Assembly: GCA_029239415.1 (NCBI GenBank)
Contig: JAQZAY010000205.1
Span: 1-6,847, forward strand
DNA: 6,847 bases
Reading direction: 5' to 3'
From: Pseudomonas sp.
Lineage (GTDB): Bacteria; Pseudomonadota; Gammaproteobacteria; Pseudomonadales; Pseudomonadaceae
Shown here: positions 1-6,847 of the stretch, in pieces
How positions within the stretch are numbered: position 1 is the stretch's first letter
How the letters are laid out: each line of letters begins with the position of its first letter
Notes under the pieces: model-generated
The model's input: only the letters and a program-made list of their open reading frames with translations
Told to the model about the DNA's origin: nothing
Database searches by the model: none
Made by a program: the position numbers and the translations under genes

Positions 1-665
1 GCGGCATCGGGCAGCAATGGCACGTAGATCGGATAGTGGGGCATCAGCTCGGCGAGGAATGTGCGGCTCTTCAGGCCACACAGGCGCTCGGCCTCGGCAT
101 AGTTGATATCGAAGAAGTTGCGCCCGATGGCGTCCCAGAACGGCGAGTCGCCCTGCTCGTCGCTGTGGCCGACGATCTCGGTGACCACCGAGTCGGCGAA
201 GCGCTCTGGATGCGCGGCCATGAACAGCAGCCGGCCGCGGGAATTGAGCTCGGCCCAGGCGCTGTTCACCAGGCCCGGCAGCACATAGAAGCTGGTCAGC
301 AGGCTGTTGCCGGTGAGGTCATGGCACTGGGAGAGCACGTGGATCTTGTTGTGGATCTTCAGTTCGCGCGAGGCATGCACGAAGGTCTCGTTGCGAAAGC
401 TGTAGAACGGCTCGGAGTAGCCGGCCGAGGCGACGATGGCCGAGCAGCCGGCAAGCTGGCCGGTACGGGTGTCTTCGAGGACGAAGAAATAGCTCTCCTC
501 CCCATTGAAGCTGACCTCGGCGGCAAAGGAGGCCTCGGAGGCGGCGATCTTGTCGCCCAGGCGACCGGCATCGTCCGGCAGGGACGTGACACCGATGGGG
601 CTGTCCGCAGCCAGGCGCTGCACTTCGTTCAGGTCGGCCATTTGCGCGGGTCGCATCACCAGCAT
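1..665 (-). CDS. aruF: Arginine N-succinyltransferase, alpha subunit (partial, C-terminus beyond window)
   Basis: AruF catalyses the first step of the AST pathway in the cytoplasm, transferring succinyl from succinyl-CoA to arginine (EC 2.3.1.109), as a heteromer with the paralogous beta subunit AruG. The start ATG at 665-663 gives MLVMRPAQMADLNEVQ, followed by a segment with SPIGVTSLPDD and later SYFFVLEDTRTGKLAG, features I recognise from the AstA/AruF family. These fit the alpha rather than the beta paralogue, which as I recall opens MIVRPV. An AGGAG ribosome site at 673-677 sits 7 bases upstream. The reading frame is open for 221 codons to the window edge; the family is about 340 residues, so roughly the last third is missing because of the window, not a mutation. 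It lies 126 bases after aruC and presumably continues into aruG and aruD. No frameshift or odd residue is seen. Confidence 0.95.
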   Translation of the reverse strand, partial: MLVMRPAQMADLNEVQRLAADSPIGVTSLPDDAGRLGDKIAASEASFAAEVSFNGEESYFFVLEDTRTGQLAGCSAIVASAGYSEPFYSFRNETFVHASRELKIHNKIHVLSQCHDLTGNSLLTSFYVLPGLVNSAWAELNSRGRLLFMAAHPERFADSVVTEIVGHSDEQGDSPFWDAIGRNFFDINYAEAERLCGLKSRTFLAELMPHYPIYVPLLPDA

Positions 666-672
666 GGTGTCA

Positions 673-677
673 CTCCT
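673..677 (-). promoter_or_regulatory. Ribosome binding site of aruF
   Basis: On the minus strand the sequence AGGAG, preceded by GAA, lies 7 bases before the ATG at 665. This fixes that ATG over the internal Met codon three residues later. Confidence 0.8.
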
Positions 678-709
678 TTCGGGAAAGCAGGCCAACGCAG
701 TCGGCACGG

Positions 710-737
710 AAAAACGGCGGGCGCCCGGAGCACCCGC
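710..737 (-). terminator. Terminator-like hairpin with U-tract between aruC and aruF
   Basis: Read on the minus strand, GCGGGTGC (737-730) pairs with GCGCCCGC (724-717). This makes an 8-bp stem with one G-U pair and a 5-base loop (TCCGG). Two bases (CG) later comes TTTTT (714-710). The shape is that of a rho-independent terminator, but it lies inside a presumed operon, 45 bases before the aruF start. It may act as a partial terminator that lowers aruF expression relative to aruC. Function is inferred from structure only. Confidence 0.5.
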
Positions 738-753
738 GTTGAATAAGCCGTCA

Positions 754-773
754 CCGGCCTGCCAGCAGGCCGG
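754..773 (-). other. Perfect 8-bp hairpin just after aruC
   Basis: CCGGCCTG and CAGGCCGG form a perfect 8-bp stem around a 4-base loop, starting 18 bases after the aruC stop codon. No T-run follows on either strand, so it is not a classical terminator. It could protect the aruC mRNA 3' end or act together with the U-tract hairpin at 710-737. Confidence 0.55.
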
Positions 774-791
774 GACGGGACCACAGGCGAA

Positions 792-2219
<1,428 letters not shown>

Positions 2220-3200
2220 TCAGCCGCGCTCGGCGGGCGCCGGGCTCAGTTCGAACGGACTGCTGCTGCGCCGCTGGTTGCGGTCTTCGCGCGGGGTAGC
2301 GCCGAAGAAATTGCGATAGGCGCTGGAAAAGTGCGGCCCCGAGGAGAACCCGCACGACAAGCCGATCTGGATGATCGACTTGCTGGTTTGCATCAGCATT
2401 TGCCGCGCCTTGTTCAGGCGCAGTTCAAGGTAGTACTGGCTCGGCACGCGGTTGAGGTACTGCTTGAAGATGCGCTCGAGCTGTCGCCGCGAGACGCACA
2501 CATGCTGGGCGATCTCATCGGTGGTCAGCGGCTCTTCGATATTGGCCTCCATCAGCAGCACCGCCTGGGTCAGCTTGGGATGACTGGAACCCAGGCGGTT
2601 CTGCAGCGGGATGCGCTGGCGCTCGCCGCCTTCGCGGATGCGCTCGACGACCAGCTCCTCGGACACCGCGCCCGCCAGTTCCGCGCCATGGTCGCGGGCC
2701 AGCACCGCCAGCAGCAGGTCGACCACCGACATGCCGCCACAGGCGGTCAGGCGATCACGGTCCCAGTCGAACAGGTGGCTGGTGGCGATGACCTTGGGAT
2801 AACGCTCGCTGAAGTCGTCCTGCCAGCGCCAGTGTACCGCCGCCCGGTAACCGTCGAGCAGGCCCAGCTGGGCCAGCGGATAGACCCCCGCCGACAACCC
2901 GCCGATCATGCAGCCGCCACGCGCCAGCTGCTTGAGCGCCGCGGCCAGCGCGGGAGCGACCGCCGGTGCAGGCTCGTCGCCCAGCAGGAACAGCTTCTGG
3001 CAACCCTCCAGGCGCCCGTTCCACGGCTCGCCCGGCAGGCGCCAGGCCGCTTCCTGCGGCGCGTCGGCCTGGAGAAAGTCCAGCTCGTAGGCCACTTCCG
3101 GATGCACCCTCTGCGCCACCCGCAACACTTCCTCGGCCAGCGACAAGGTCAACGCCTTGGTGCCCGGCCAGATGAGAAAACCAATTCGCTGGGTGGTCAT
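2220..3200 (-). CDS. argR: Arginine-responsive transcriptional regulator, AraC/XylS family
   Basis: ArgR of Pseudomonas is an AraC-family protein, unrelated to enteric ArgR. It activates arginine uptake and AST catabolism and represses some biosynthetic genes. The 326 residues comprise an N-terminal GATase1/DJ-1-like domain (about 1-190, with RIGFLIWP, GLSAGVYPLAQLGLLDGYRA and an HWRWQDDF segment) and a C-terminal AraC domain. The first helix-turn-helix is about 225-249 (LTTDEIAQHVCVSRRQLERI) and the second about 276-303 (IIQIGLSCGFSS, then the FFGATP signature). In related GATase-like regulators the pocket often holds a Cys; here that position appears to be Ser103, so an enzymatic role is unlikely. 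The start at 3200 matches the family (MTTQRIGFLIWP); an in-frame ATG at 3227 adds nine atypical residues. Ribosome binding is weak (GGA 9 bases upstream). It follows aotP by 116 bases and is probably the last gene of the aot transcript. Confidence 0.94.
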   Translation of the reverse strand: MTTQRIGFLIWPGTKALTLSLAEEVLRVAQRVHPEVAYELDFLQADAPQEAAWRLPGEPWNGRLEGCQKLFLLGDEPAPAVAPALAAALKQLARGGCMIGGLSAGVYPLAQLGLLDGYRAAVHWRWQDDFSERYPKVIATSHLFDWDRDRLTACGGMSVVDLLLAVLARDHGAELAGAVSEELVVERIREGGERQRIPLQNRLGSSHPKLTQAVLLMEANIEEPLTTDEIAQHVCVSRRQLERIFKQYLNRVPSQYYLELRLNKARQMLMQTSKSIIQIGLSCGFSSGPHFSSAYRNFFGATPREDRNQRRSSSPFELSPAPAERG

Positions 3201-3266
3201 AGGGTGCGATCCGAAACCTTGAGTCATTCAACAAGCCGCGCGGGCGGGAACCTGAAGGCAGAGGCG

Positions 3267-3285
3267 GCTGCGCCAGTCGCGCAGC
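3267..3285. other. Hairpin in the aotP-argR spacer
   Basis: GCTGCGC and GCGCAGC form a perfect 7-bp stem with a 5-base loop. No T-run follows on the minus strand, so termination is not predicted. It could influence mRNA processing between aotP and argR. No TGTCGC motif or convincing separate promoter is seen in this 116-base spacer. Confidence 0.35.
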
Positions 3286-3316
3286 ATGCCCTATTGCGGT
3301 GCGAAGCGGCAGCCCC

Positions 3317-4081
3317 TTACTTGAGACTACCGGAAAGAAACTGCTTGAGACGCTCCGACTGCGGATTGACCAGGACCTCGCGCGGATTGCCCCGCTCCTC
3401 CACCAGCCCCTTGTGCAGGAACACCAGCTGGTTGGAAACCTCGCGGGCAAAGCCCATCTCGTGGGTGACCACGACCATGGTACGGCCTTCCTGCGCCAGC
3501 GACTGCATGACCTTGAGCACATCGCCCACCAGTTCAGGGTCGAGCGCCGAGGTCGGCTCGTCGAACAGCATGACCTCCGGCTCCATCGCCAGCGCCCGGG
3601 CAATGGCCACGCGCTGTTGCTCGCCGCCGGACATGTGCCCCGGGAAGGCGCCCTTGCGATGGGACACGCCCACCTTGGCCAGGTAGTGCTCGGCCTTTTC
3701 CAGGGCTTCTTTCTTGCTGACGCCCAGCACGTGGACCGGCGCCTCGATGACGTTTTCCAGCGCCGTCATGTGCGACCACAGGTTGAAGTGCTGGAACACC
3801 ATCGACAGCCGCGAACGCATGCGCTGCAACTGGCGGGGGTCGGCGGCCCTGAGCGCGCCCTCCTTGCCCGCCACCAGCCTGAGCTCTTCGTTGTTGAGCA
3901 AGATCTTGCCCGCGTGCGGCTGCTCGAGCAGGTTGATGCAGCGCAGGAAGGTCGACTTGCCCGAGCCGCTGGAGCCGATGATGCTGATCACATCACCCGC
4001 CTTGGCCGCCAGGGAAACGCCCTTGAGCACTTCATGGCTGCCATAGCGCTTGTGCAGGTCTTGGACTTCGAGTTTGTACAT
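3317..4081 (-). CDS. aotP: Arginine/ornithine ABC transporter ATP-binding protein
   Basis: AotP is the cytoplasmic ATPase that powers arginine/ornithine import through AotQM (polar amino acid uptake family, HisP/GlnQ-like). All ABC hallmarks are intact: Walker [10 protein letters not shown] (36-44, Lys42), Q-loop Gln97 in VFQHFNL, signature SGGEQ (151-155), Walker B MLFDEP (171-176, Glu175), D-loop SALD (178-181) and the switch His207. The length of 254 residues is typical. The ATG at 4081 ([14 protein letters not shown]) matches HisP-type N-termini; an in-frame GTG at 4096 would add five residues. The ribosome site is weak (GTGAGAA about 8 bases upstream), so translation may rely on coupling within the operon. 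It is 64 bases after aotM; that spacer is too short for the extra gene aotO found here in P. aeruginosa. Confidence 0.94.
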   Translation of the reverse strand: MYKLEVQDLHKRYGSHEVLKGVSLAAKAGDVISIIGSSGSGKSTFLRCINLLEQPHAGKILLNNEELRLVAGKEGALRAADPRQLQRMRSRLSMVFQHFNLWSHMTALENVIEAPVHVLGVSKKEALEKAEHYLAKVGVSHRKGAFPGHMSGGEQQRVAIARALAMEPEVMLFDEPTSALDPELVGDVLKVMQSLAQEGRTMVVVTHEMGFAREVSNQLVFLHKGLVEERGNPREVLVNPQSERLKQFLSGSLK

Positions 4082-4145
4082 GCTGTCGGTTCTCACAAAG
4101 CGATCAGTCCCGGGCCTTGGCCCAGTGTAATGGAAGGCGCGGTCA

Positions 4146-4844
4146 TCACGACTTGCGCGGCGCCAGGTAGCCGAGCCAGCGGCGTTCGGCCAGCTTGAAC
4201 AGGCGCACCAGGATGAAGGTCAGGCACAGGTAGAACACGCCCGCGGTGATGTAGGCCTCGAACGGCAGGTAGTACTGGGCATTGACCGTGCGCGCCGCGC
4301 CGGTGATGTCGATCAGGGTGACGATCGACGCCAGGCTGGTGGTCTGCAGCATCATGATCACTTCGTTGCTGTACTGCGGCAGCGCACGGCGCATGGCCGA
4401 GGGCAGCAGGATGCGCCGGTACATCTTGATGCGCGACATGCCTACCGCCCTGGCGGCCTCGATCTCGCCATGGGGCGTGGCCTTGAGGCTGCCGGCGATG
4501 ATCTCGGCGGTGTAGGCGCTGGTGTTGACCGCGAAGGCCAGGCACGCGCAGAAGGTGGCGCTCGACAGCCAGGGCCAGAAGATGCTCTGGCGCACGAACT
4601 CGAACTGGGCCAGCCCGTAGTAGATCAGGAACAGCTGCACCAGCATGGGCGTGCCGCGGATCACGTAGGTGTAGAGCCAGGCCGAGAGGTTCACCAACGG
4701 ATGCTTCGACACCCGCATCAGCCCCAGCGGAATGGCCGCCAGCAGCCCGAAGAACAGCGACAGCGCCAGCAGCTTGAGGGTGGTCAGCAGCCCGCCCAGA
4801 TACAGCGGCATCGCCTCCCAGACCACGTTGTAATCGAACATCAT
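4146..4844 (-). CDS. aotM: Arginine/ornithine ABC transporter permease
   Basis: AotM is an inner-membrane permease of the HisM type that pairs with AotQ. It has 232 residues with hydrophobic segments around 14-42, 52-78, 96-112, 152-172 and 190-214. The cytoplasmic EAA loop that docks on the ATPase is clear: EAARAVG (129-135) and ILLP (145-148), as is the [15 protein letters not shown] segment (63-77) typical of polar amino acid permeases. Two ATGs stand in tandem (4844 and 4841). The first is chosen because it overlaps the aotQ stop as ATGA and lies 7 bases after AAAGGTGG (4852-4859); the second would also work. The overlap implies translational coupling, suited to equal amounts of two permease subunits. 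Confidence 0.94.
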   Translation of the reverse strand: MMFDYNVVWEAMPLYLGGLLTTLKLLALSLFFGLLAAIPLGLMRVSKHPLVNLSAWLYTYVIRGTPMLVQLFLIYYGLAQFEFVRQSIFWPWLSSATFCACLAFAVNTSAYTAEIIAGSLKATPHGEIEAARAVGMSRIKMYRRILLPSAMRRALPQYSNEVIMMLQTTSLASIVTLIDITGAARTVNAQYYLPFEAYITAGVFYLCLTFILVRLFKLAERRWLGYLAPRKS

Positions 4845-5530
4845 AGTTCAGCCACCTTTACGCCTGCCGAATAGCGCTTCTCGAGGTAACGCAGGGCCAG
4901 CAGCGAGACACTGGTGATCACCAGGTACATCGCCGCCACTGCCAGGAAGAAGGTGAAAGGCTCGCGGGTGGCATCCGCCGCCTGCTTGGCCTTGAACATC
5001 ATGTCCTGCAGGCCGACCACCGAGATCAGCGCCGTGGCCTTGGTCAGCACCAGCCAGTTGTTGGTGAAGCCCGGGATCGCCAGGCGGATCATCTGCGGCA
5101 CCATCACCCGGAAGAACACCTGCATGCCGCTCATGCCATAGGCCATGCCGGCCTCGGCCTGGCCCTTGGGGATGGCCATGAACGCGCCGCGGAAGGTCTC
5201 CGACAGGTAGGCGCCAAAGATGAAGCCCAGGGTACCGATGCCGGCCATCAGCGGATTGAGGTCGATGTAGTCGTCGTGGCCCAGCAGCGGCGCGACGCGG
5301 TTGAGCACGTCCTGGCCGCCATAGAAGATCAGCAGGATCAGCACCAGATCCGGAATGCCACGGATCACCGTGGCGTACATGTCGCCCAGCCAGGCCAGCC
5401 AGCGCACTGGCGACAAGCGCAGCGCAACGCCGATCAGACCGAGAACGACGGCCAGGGCCATGGACGACAGGGCAAGTTGCAGCGTCAGCCACGCCCCGTC
5501 GAGGATGACTGCCCCGTAGCCTTTCAACAT
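4841..5530 (-). CDS. aotQ: Arginine/ornithine ABC transporter permease
   Basis: AotQ is the HisQ-type inner-membrane permease partner of AotM. It has 229 residues with hydrophobic segments around 8-38, 52-71, 93-112, 155-170 and 192-212. The EAA loop is EAGMAYG (126-132) ending in VMVP (142-145). RGIPDLVLILLIFYGGQ (57-73) is the family motif. The frame is open to an ATG at 5569, but the ATG at 5530 is preferred: GAGGA (5538-5542) lies 7 bases upstream, MLKGYGAVILDGAW is the family-like N-terminus, and the longer version would be encoded across the hairpin's U-tract. It follows aotJ by 90 bases containing a terminator-like hairpin, and its stop overlaps the aotM start. Confidence 0.94.
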   Translation of the reverse strand: MLKGYGAVILDGAWLTLQLALSSMALAVVLGLIGVALRLSPVRWLAWLGDMYATVIRGIPDLVLILLIFYGGQDVLNRVAPLLGHDDYIDLNPLMAGIGTLGFIFGAYLSETFRGAFMAIPKGQAEAGMAYGMSGMQVFFRVMVPQMIRLAIPGFTNNWLVLTKATALISVVGLQDMMFKAKQAADATREPFTFFLAVAAMYLVITSVSLLALRYLEKRYSAGVKVAEL

Positions 5531-5537
5531 GATGAGG

Positions 5538-5542
5538 TCCTC
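5538..5542 (-). promoter_or_regulatory. Ribosome binding site of aotQ
   Basis: GAGGA on the minus strand lies 7 bases before the ATG at 5530. It decides the start against an in-frame ATG at 5569 located in the terminator-like structure. Confidence 0.7.
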
Positions 5543-5555
5543 GACCTTGAAAATG

Positions 5556-5598
5556 AAAAAATGGTGCAAACCTCAGACTCTCTGCTGTTTGCACCATT
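5556..5598 (-). terminator. Terminator-like hairpin plus U-tract between aotJ and aotQ
   Basis: On the minus strand AATGGTGCAAAC (5598-5587) pairs perfectly with GTTTGCACCATT (5571-5560), a 12-bp stem. The 15-base loop can form a further CAGA/TCTG mini-stem. The 3' arm runs into a six-T stretch (5561-5556), then CATTTTC. It begins 22 bases after the aotJ stop. Position and form fit a leaky terminator or 3'-end stabiliser, of the kind often found between a binding-protein gene and its permease genes, yielding more AotJ than AotQMP. The stem itself is not GC-rich, so partial read-through is plausible. Confidence 0.7.
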
Positions 5599-5620
5599 GC
5601 ACAGGTTTTATCCGACGGTC

Positions 5621-6406
5621 TTACTGGGCGTCTGGCCCGTAGATGTCGAAGTTGAAGTACTTGTCCTGGATCGCCTTGTACTTGCCATTGGCGCGGATCG
5701 CGTCGATGGCGGCATTGATGCGCTCGACGTTGGCCTTGTCGCCCTTGCGCACCGCGATGCCGATGCCGTCGCCAAAGTACTTGGCGTCGGTGAAGGCCGG
5801 GCCCACGAACGCGTAGCCCTTGCCGGCGTCGGTCTTGAGGAAGCCGTCTTCAAGCAGGGTGGCGTCGGCCACGGTGCCATCGAGGCGGCCTGCCGCGACA
5901 TCCAGGTAGACTTCGTTCTGGGTGCCATAGGGCACGACGGTGGCGCCCTGGGCCCCGAAGACTTCCTTGGCGAAGCGATCGTGGATCGAGCCACGCTGCA
6001 CGCCGATCTTCTTGCCCTTGAGCTCGGCCAGGCTGTCGCTCACGGTCACGCCCTGCTTCATCACCAGGCGCGCCGGGGTCAGGTAGTAGCGCTTGGTGAA
6101 GTCGACCGACTTCTTGCGGTCGTCGGTGATCGACATCGAGGACAGGATCGCGTCGATCTTGCGCACTTTCAGTGCCGGGATCAGGCCGTCGAATTCCTGC
6201 TCGACCCACGTGCACTTGGCTTTCATCTGTTCGCACAGGGCGTTGCCGATGTCGTAGTCGAAGCCCGCGATGCTGCCATCAGGCTGCTTGAAGGCAAAGG
6301 GAGGATAGGCCGCTTCGATACCGATTTTCAGCGGTTTCTCATCAGCCAGCGATGCCAGGGAAAACACAGACAGCGCCAGGGCGCCAAGCAGTGCGAGTTT
6401 CTTCAT
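5621..6406 (-). CDS. aotJ: Periplasmic arginine/ornithine-binding protein
   Basis: AotJ captures arginine and ornithine in the periplasm and delivers them to AotQMP (family 3 solute-binding protein, HisJ/LAO-like). The 261 residues begin with a classical signal peptide: KK, a hydrophobic core, then SLA before Asp22, giving a mature protein of about 240 residues. Family features include EAAYPPFAF (31-39, Tyr34 ligand stacking), [11 protein letters not shown] (48-58), Cys58 and Cys65 with the spacing of the HisJ/LAO disulphide, SSMSITDDR (89-97, Arg97 for the ligand carboxylate), and Asp181 at the position that binds the ligand amino group in LAO. The start is supported by GGAG (6414-6417) 7 bases upstream. 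It is the first gene of the operon. Substrate is assigned from linkage to argR and aruCF; lysine or histidine binding cannot be excluded. Confidence 0.94.
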   Translation of the reverse strand: MKKLALLGALALSVFSLASLADEKPLKIGIEAAYPPFAFKQPDGSIAGFDYDIGNALCEQMKAKCTWVEQEFDGLIPALKVRKIDAILSSMSITDDRKKSVDFTKRYYLTPARLVMKQGVTVSDSLAELKGKKIGVQRGSIHDRFAKEVFGAQGATVVPYGTQNEVYLDVAAGRLDGTVADATLLEDGFLKTDAGKGYAFVGPAFTDAKYFGDGIGIAVRKGDKANVERINAAIDAIRANGKYKAIQDKYFNFDIYGPDAQ

Positions 6407-6413
6407 CTGGTAA

Positions 6414-6417
6414 CTCC
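6414..6417 (-). promoter_or_regulatory. Ribosome binding site of aotJ
   Basis: GGAG on the minus strand lies 7 bases before the ATG at 6406, which directly precedes the signal peptide. Confidence 0.7.
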
Positions 6418-6528
6418 ATCGGTATAGGGCAAATACAAGGCAGGGTAACGGCTGCCCGATATGCGAATGGGTACAACGCCAGCCGCAAGGTCAAGACCGG
6501 GGTCCGGGACCACGAGCGATCAGGTGGC

Positions 6529-6534
6529 ATTCTA
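6529..6534 (-). promoter_or_regulatory. Putative -10 box of the aotJ promoter
   Basis: TAGAAT differs from TATAAT at one position and would give a transcript start near 6522 and a leader of about 115 bases. The -35 position is poor (AATATC at 17-base spacing), as expected for an activated promoter. The box lies exactly 21 bases after the TGTCGC-N8-AA motif, as at aruC. A second TGTCGC (6540-6535) directly precedes the box. Confidence 0.45.
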
Positions 6535-6555
6535 GCGACACCCCGCATGTCGATA

Positions 6556-6571
6556 TTTCTTCAAAGCGACA
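6556..6571 (-). promoter_or_regulatory. Putative ArgR half-site upstream of aotJ
   Basis: The minus strand reads TGTCGC, TTTGAAGA, AA, a full match to the recalled Pseudomonas ArgR half-site pattern TGTCGC-N8-AA, and is preceded by T as in the aruC copies. It overlaps the expected -35 region, consistent with activation of the operon by its own last gene product (positive autoregulation). Confidence 0.6.
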
Positions 6572-6677
6572 ACTACGTATAGAAGCACCTGAAACCGCGG
6601 CGGGCGATATTGACAGCTCTGGCGTGATATGCAAGAGCAAAAGGAAACAACCTTATACCAAAGCAATAACTGGGCCC

Positions 6678-6706
6678 ATTATTCGCAAACCCTTGTAATC
6701 CGGCAA
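6678..6706 (-). promoter_or_regulatory. Possible second, upstream promoter of the aot operon
   Basis: TTGCCG (6706-6701), a 17-base spacer and AATAAT (6683-6678) resemble a moderate sigma-70 promoter on the minus strand. TATACT at 6711-6706 is an overlapping alternative -10 without a good -35. Either would give a long leader (about 265-290 bases) before aotJ. This is weak evidence from sequence match alone. Confidence 0.2.
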
Positions 6707-6836
6707 GTATAGCGTGCGTCGAGCTGCAGATGAGCGCCGATTGCACGGGGATGTAGCGTAGGACGTTTCTCTATGCCCCGCTCTGGAGCGACAAGGGTGA
6801 CATCGATGAATGTCGAGGTAACAGGCATCCAGAAGC

Positions 6837-6847
6837 AAAAAACCCGC
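6837..6847 (-). terminator. 3' arm and T-run of a terminator cut by the window edge
   Basis: The minus strand reads GCGGG followed by six Ts, then GC. This is the typical 3' arm and U-tract of a Pseudomonas intrinsic terminator. The matching CCCGC arm would lie beyond 6847. It suggests that an upstream gene, possibly transcribed in the same direction, ends just outside the window; in P. aeruginosa and P. putida the neighbour is, as I recall, acsA. Confidence 0.4.

Larger units (their letters stand above)
6407..6847. other. Non-coding region upstream of aotJ
   Basis: No convincing gene lies in these 441 bases. The region holds the aotJ ribosome site, an ArgR-type site with a -10 box (6529-6571), a possible upstream promoter (6678-6706), an isolated TTGTCGC on the minus strand (6794-6788) without the following AA, a small inverted repeat GACAT-6 nt-ATGTC (6799-6814), and a terminator arm at the window edge. 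A 61-codon open frame at 6838-6653 (minus) shows no ribosome site or recognisable protein features. Confidence 0.6.

Noticed and set aside
4112..4123. GGGCC-TT-GGCCC inverted repeat in the aotM-aotP spacer
   Set aside because: The usable stem is only 4-6 bp with a wobble pair and has no T-run. It is likely chance in GC-rich DNA.
5411..5417. TTGTCGC motifs inside genes (also near 551 and 3144)
   Set aside because: They arise from common codon pairs such as GGC-GAC-AAG in coding sequence and do not sit at promoter positions.
5531..5569. N-terminal extension of aotQ by 13 codons
   Set aside because: The upstream ATG lies in the hairpin/U-tract and lacks a ribosome site, while the ATG at 5530 has GAGGA at proper distance.
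6610..6632. Perfect TTGACA on the plus strand and a GG/GC pair resembling a sigma-54 promoter
   Set aside because: No -10-like hexamer occurs at 16-18 bases, and the GG and GC are 8 rather than 10 bases apart. No plus-strand gene follows.
6653..6838. 61-codon minus-strand open frame upstream of aotJ
   Set aside because: It begins within the terminator arm region, has no ribosome site and has no protein-like features. It overlaps promoter-like sequence.

Overview
This window is a GC-rich chromosomal segment, almost certainly from a Pseudomonas of the P. putida type. It holds the 3' part of an arginine/ornithine uptake and regulation operon followed by the start of the arginine succinyltransferase (AST) catabolic operon. 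All seven genes lie on the minus strand, so biological reading order is from high to low coordinates. I based the assignment on protein motifs and on the known Pseudomonas order aot-argR-aruCFG. I see no phage, transposon, CRISPR, tRNA, rRNA or defence genes, and no previously undescribed multi-gene system.

Layout in transcription order. Positions 6847-6407 are a non-coding leader of about 440 bases. It begins with what looks like the tail of an upstream gene's terminator and contains a probable ArgR-controlled promoter. aotJ (6406-5621) encodes the periplasmic arginine/ornithine-binding protein. A hairpin plus U-tract (5598-5556) separates it from the two permease genes, aotQ (5530-4841) and aotM (4844-4146), which overlap by 4 bases (ATGA). 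The ATPase gene aotP (4081-3317) follows, then the AraC-family regulator argR (3200-2220). A 207-base regulatory gap (2219-2013) with several TTGTCGC motifs and palindromes precedes aruC (2012-792). After a 126-base spacer with two hairpins comes aruF (665 to the window edge, incomplete).

How it works together. AotJQMP imports arginine and ornithine. ArgR is expected to sense the arginine supply and to activate both its own transporter operon and the aru operon. AruF with its partner AruG (outside the window) succinylates arginine, and AruC later transaminates succinylornithine. The sequence supports joint control: the same arrangement, TGTCGC-N8-AA, then exactly 21 bases, then a TANAAT -10-like box, occurs upstream of both aruC and aotJ. 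The first part matches the published P. aeruginosa ArgR half-site as I recall it.

The points most worth a second look are this shared promoter geometry, the internal terminator-like hairpins after aotJ and between aruC and aruF, the lack of an aotO gene between aotM and aotP, and a Pseudomonas-type short repeat lying against the argR stop codon.
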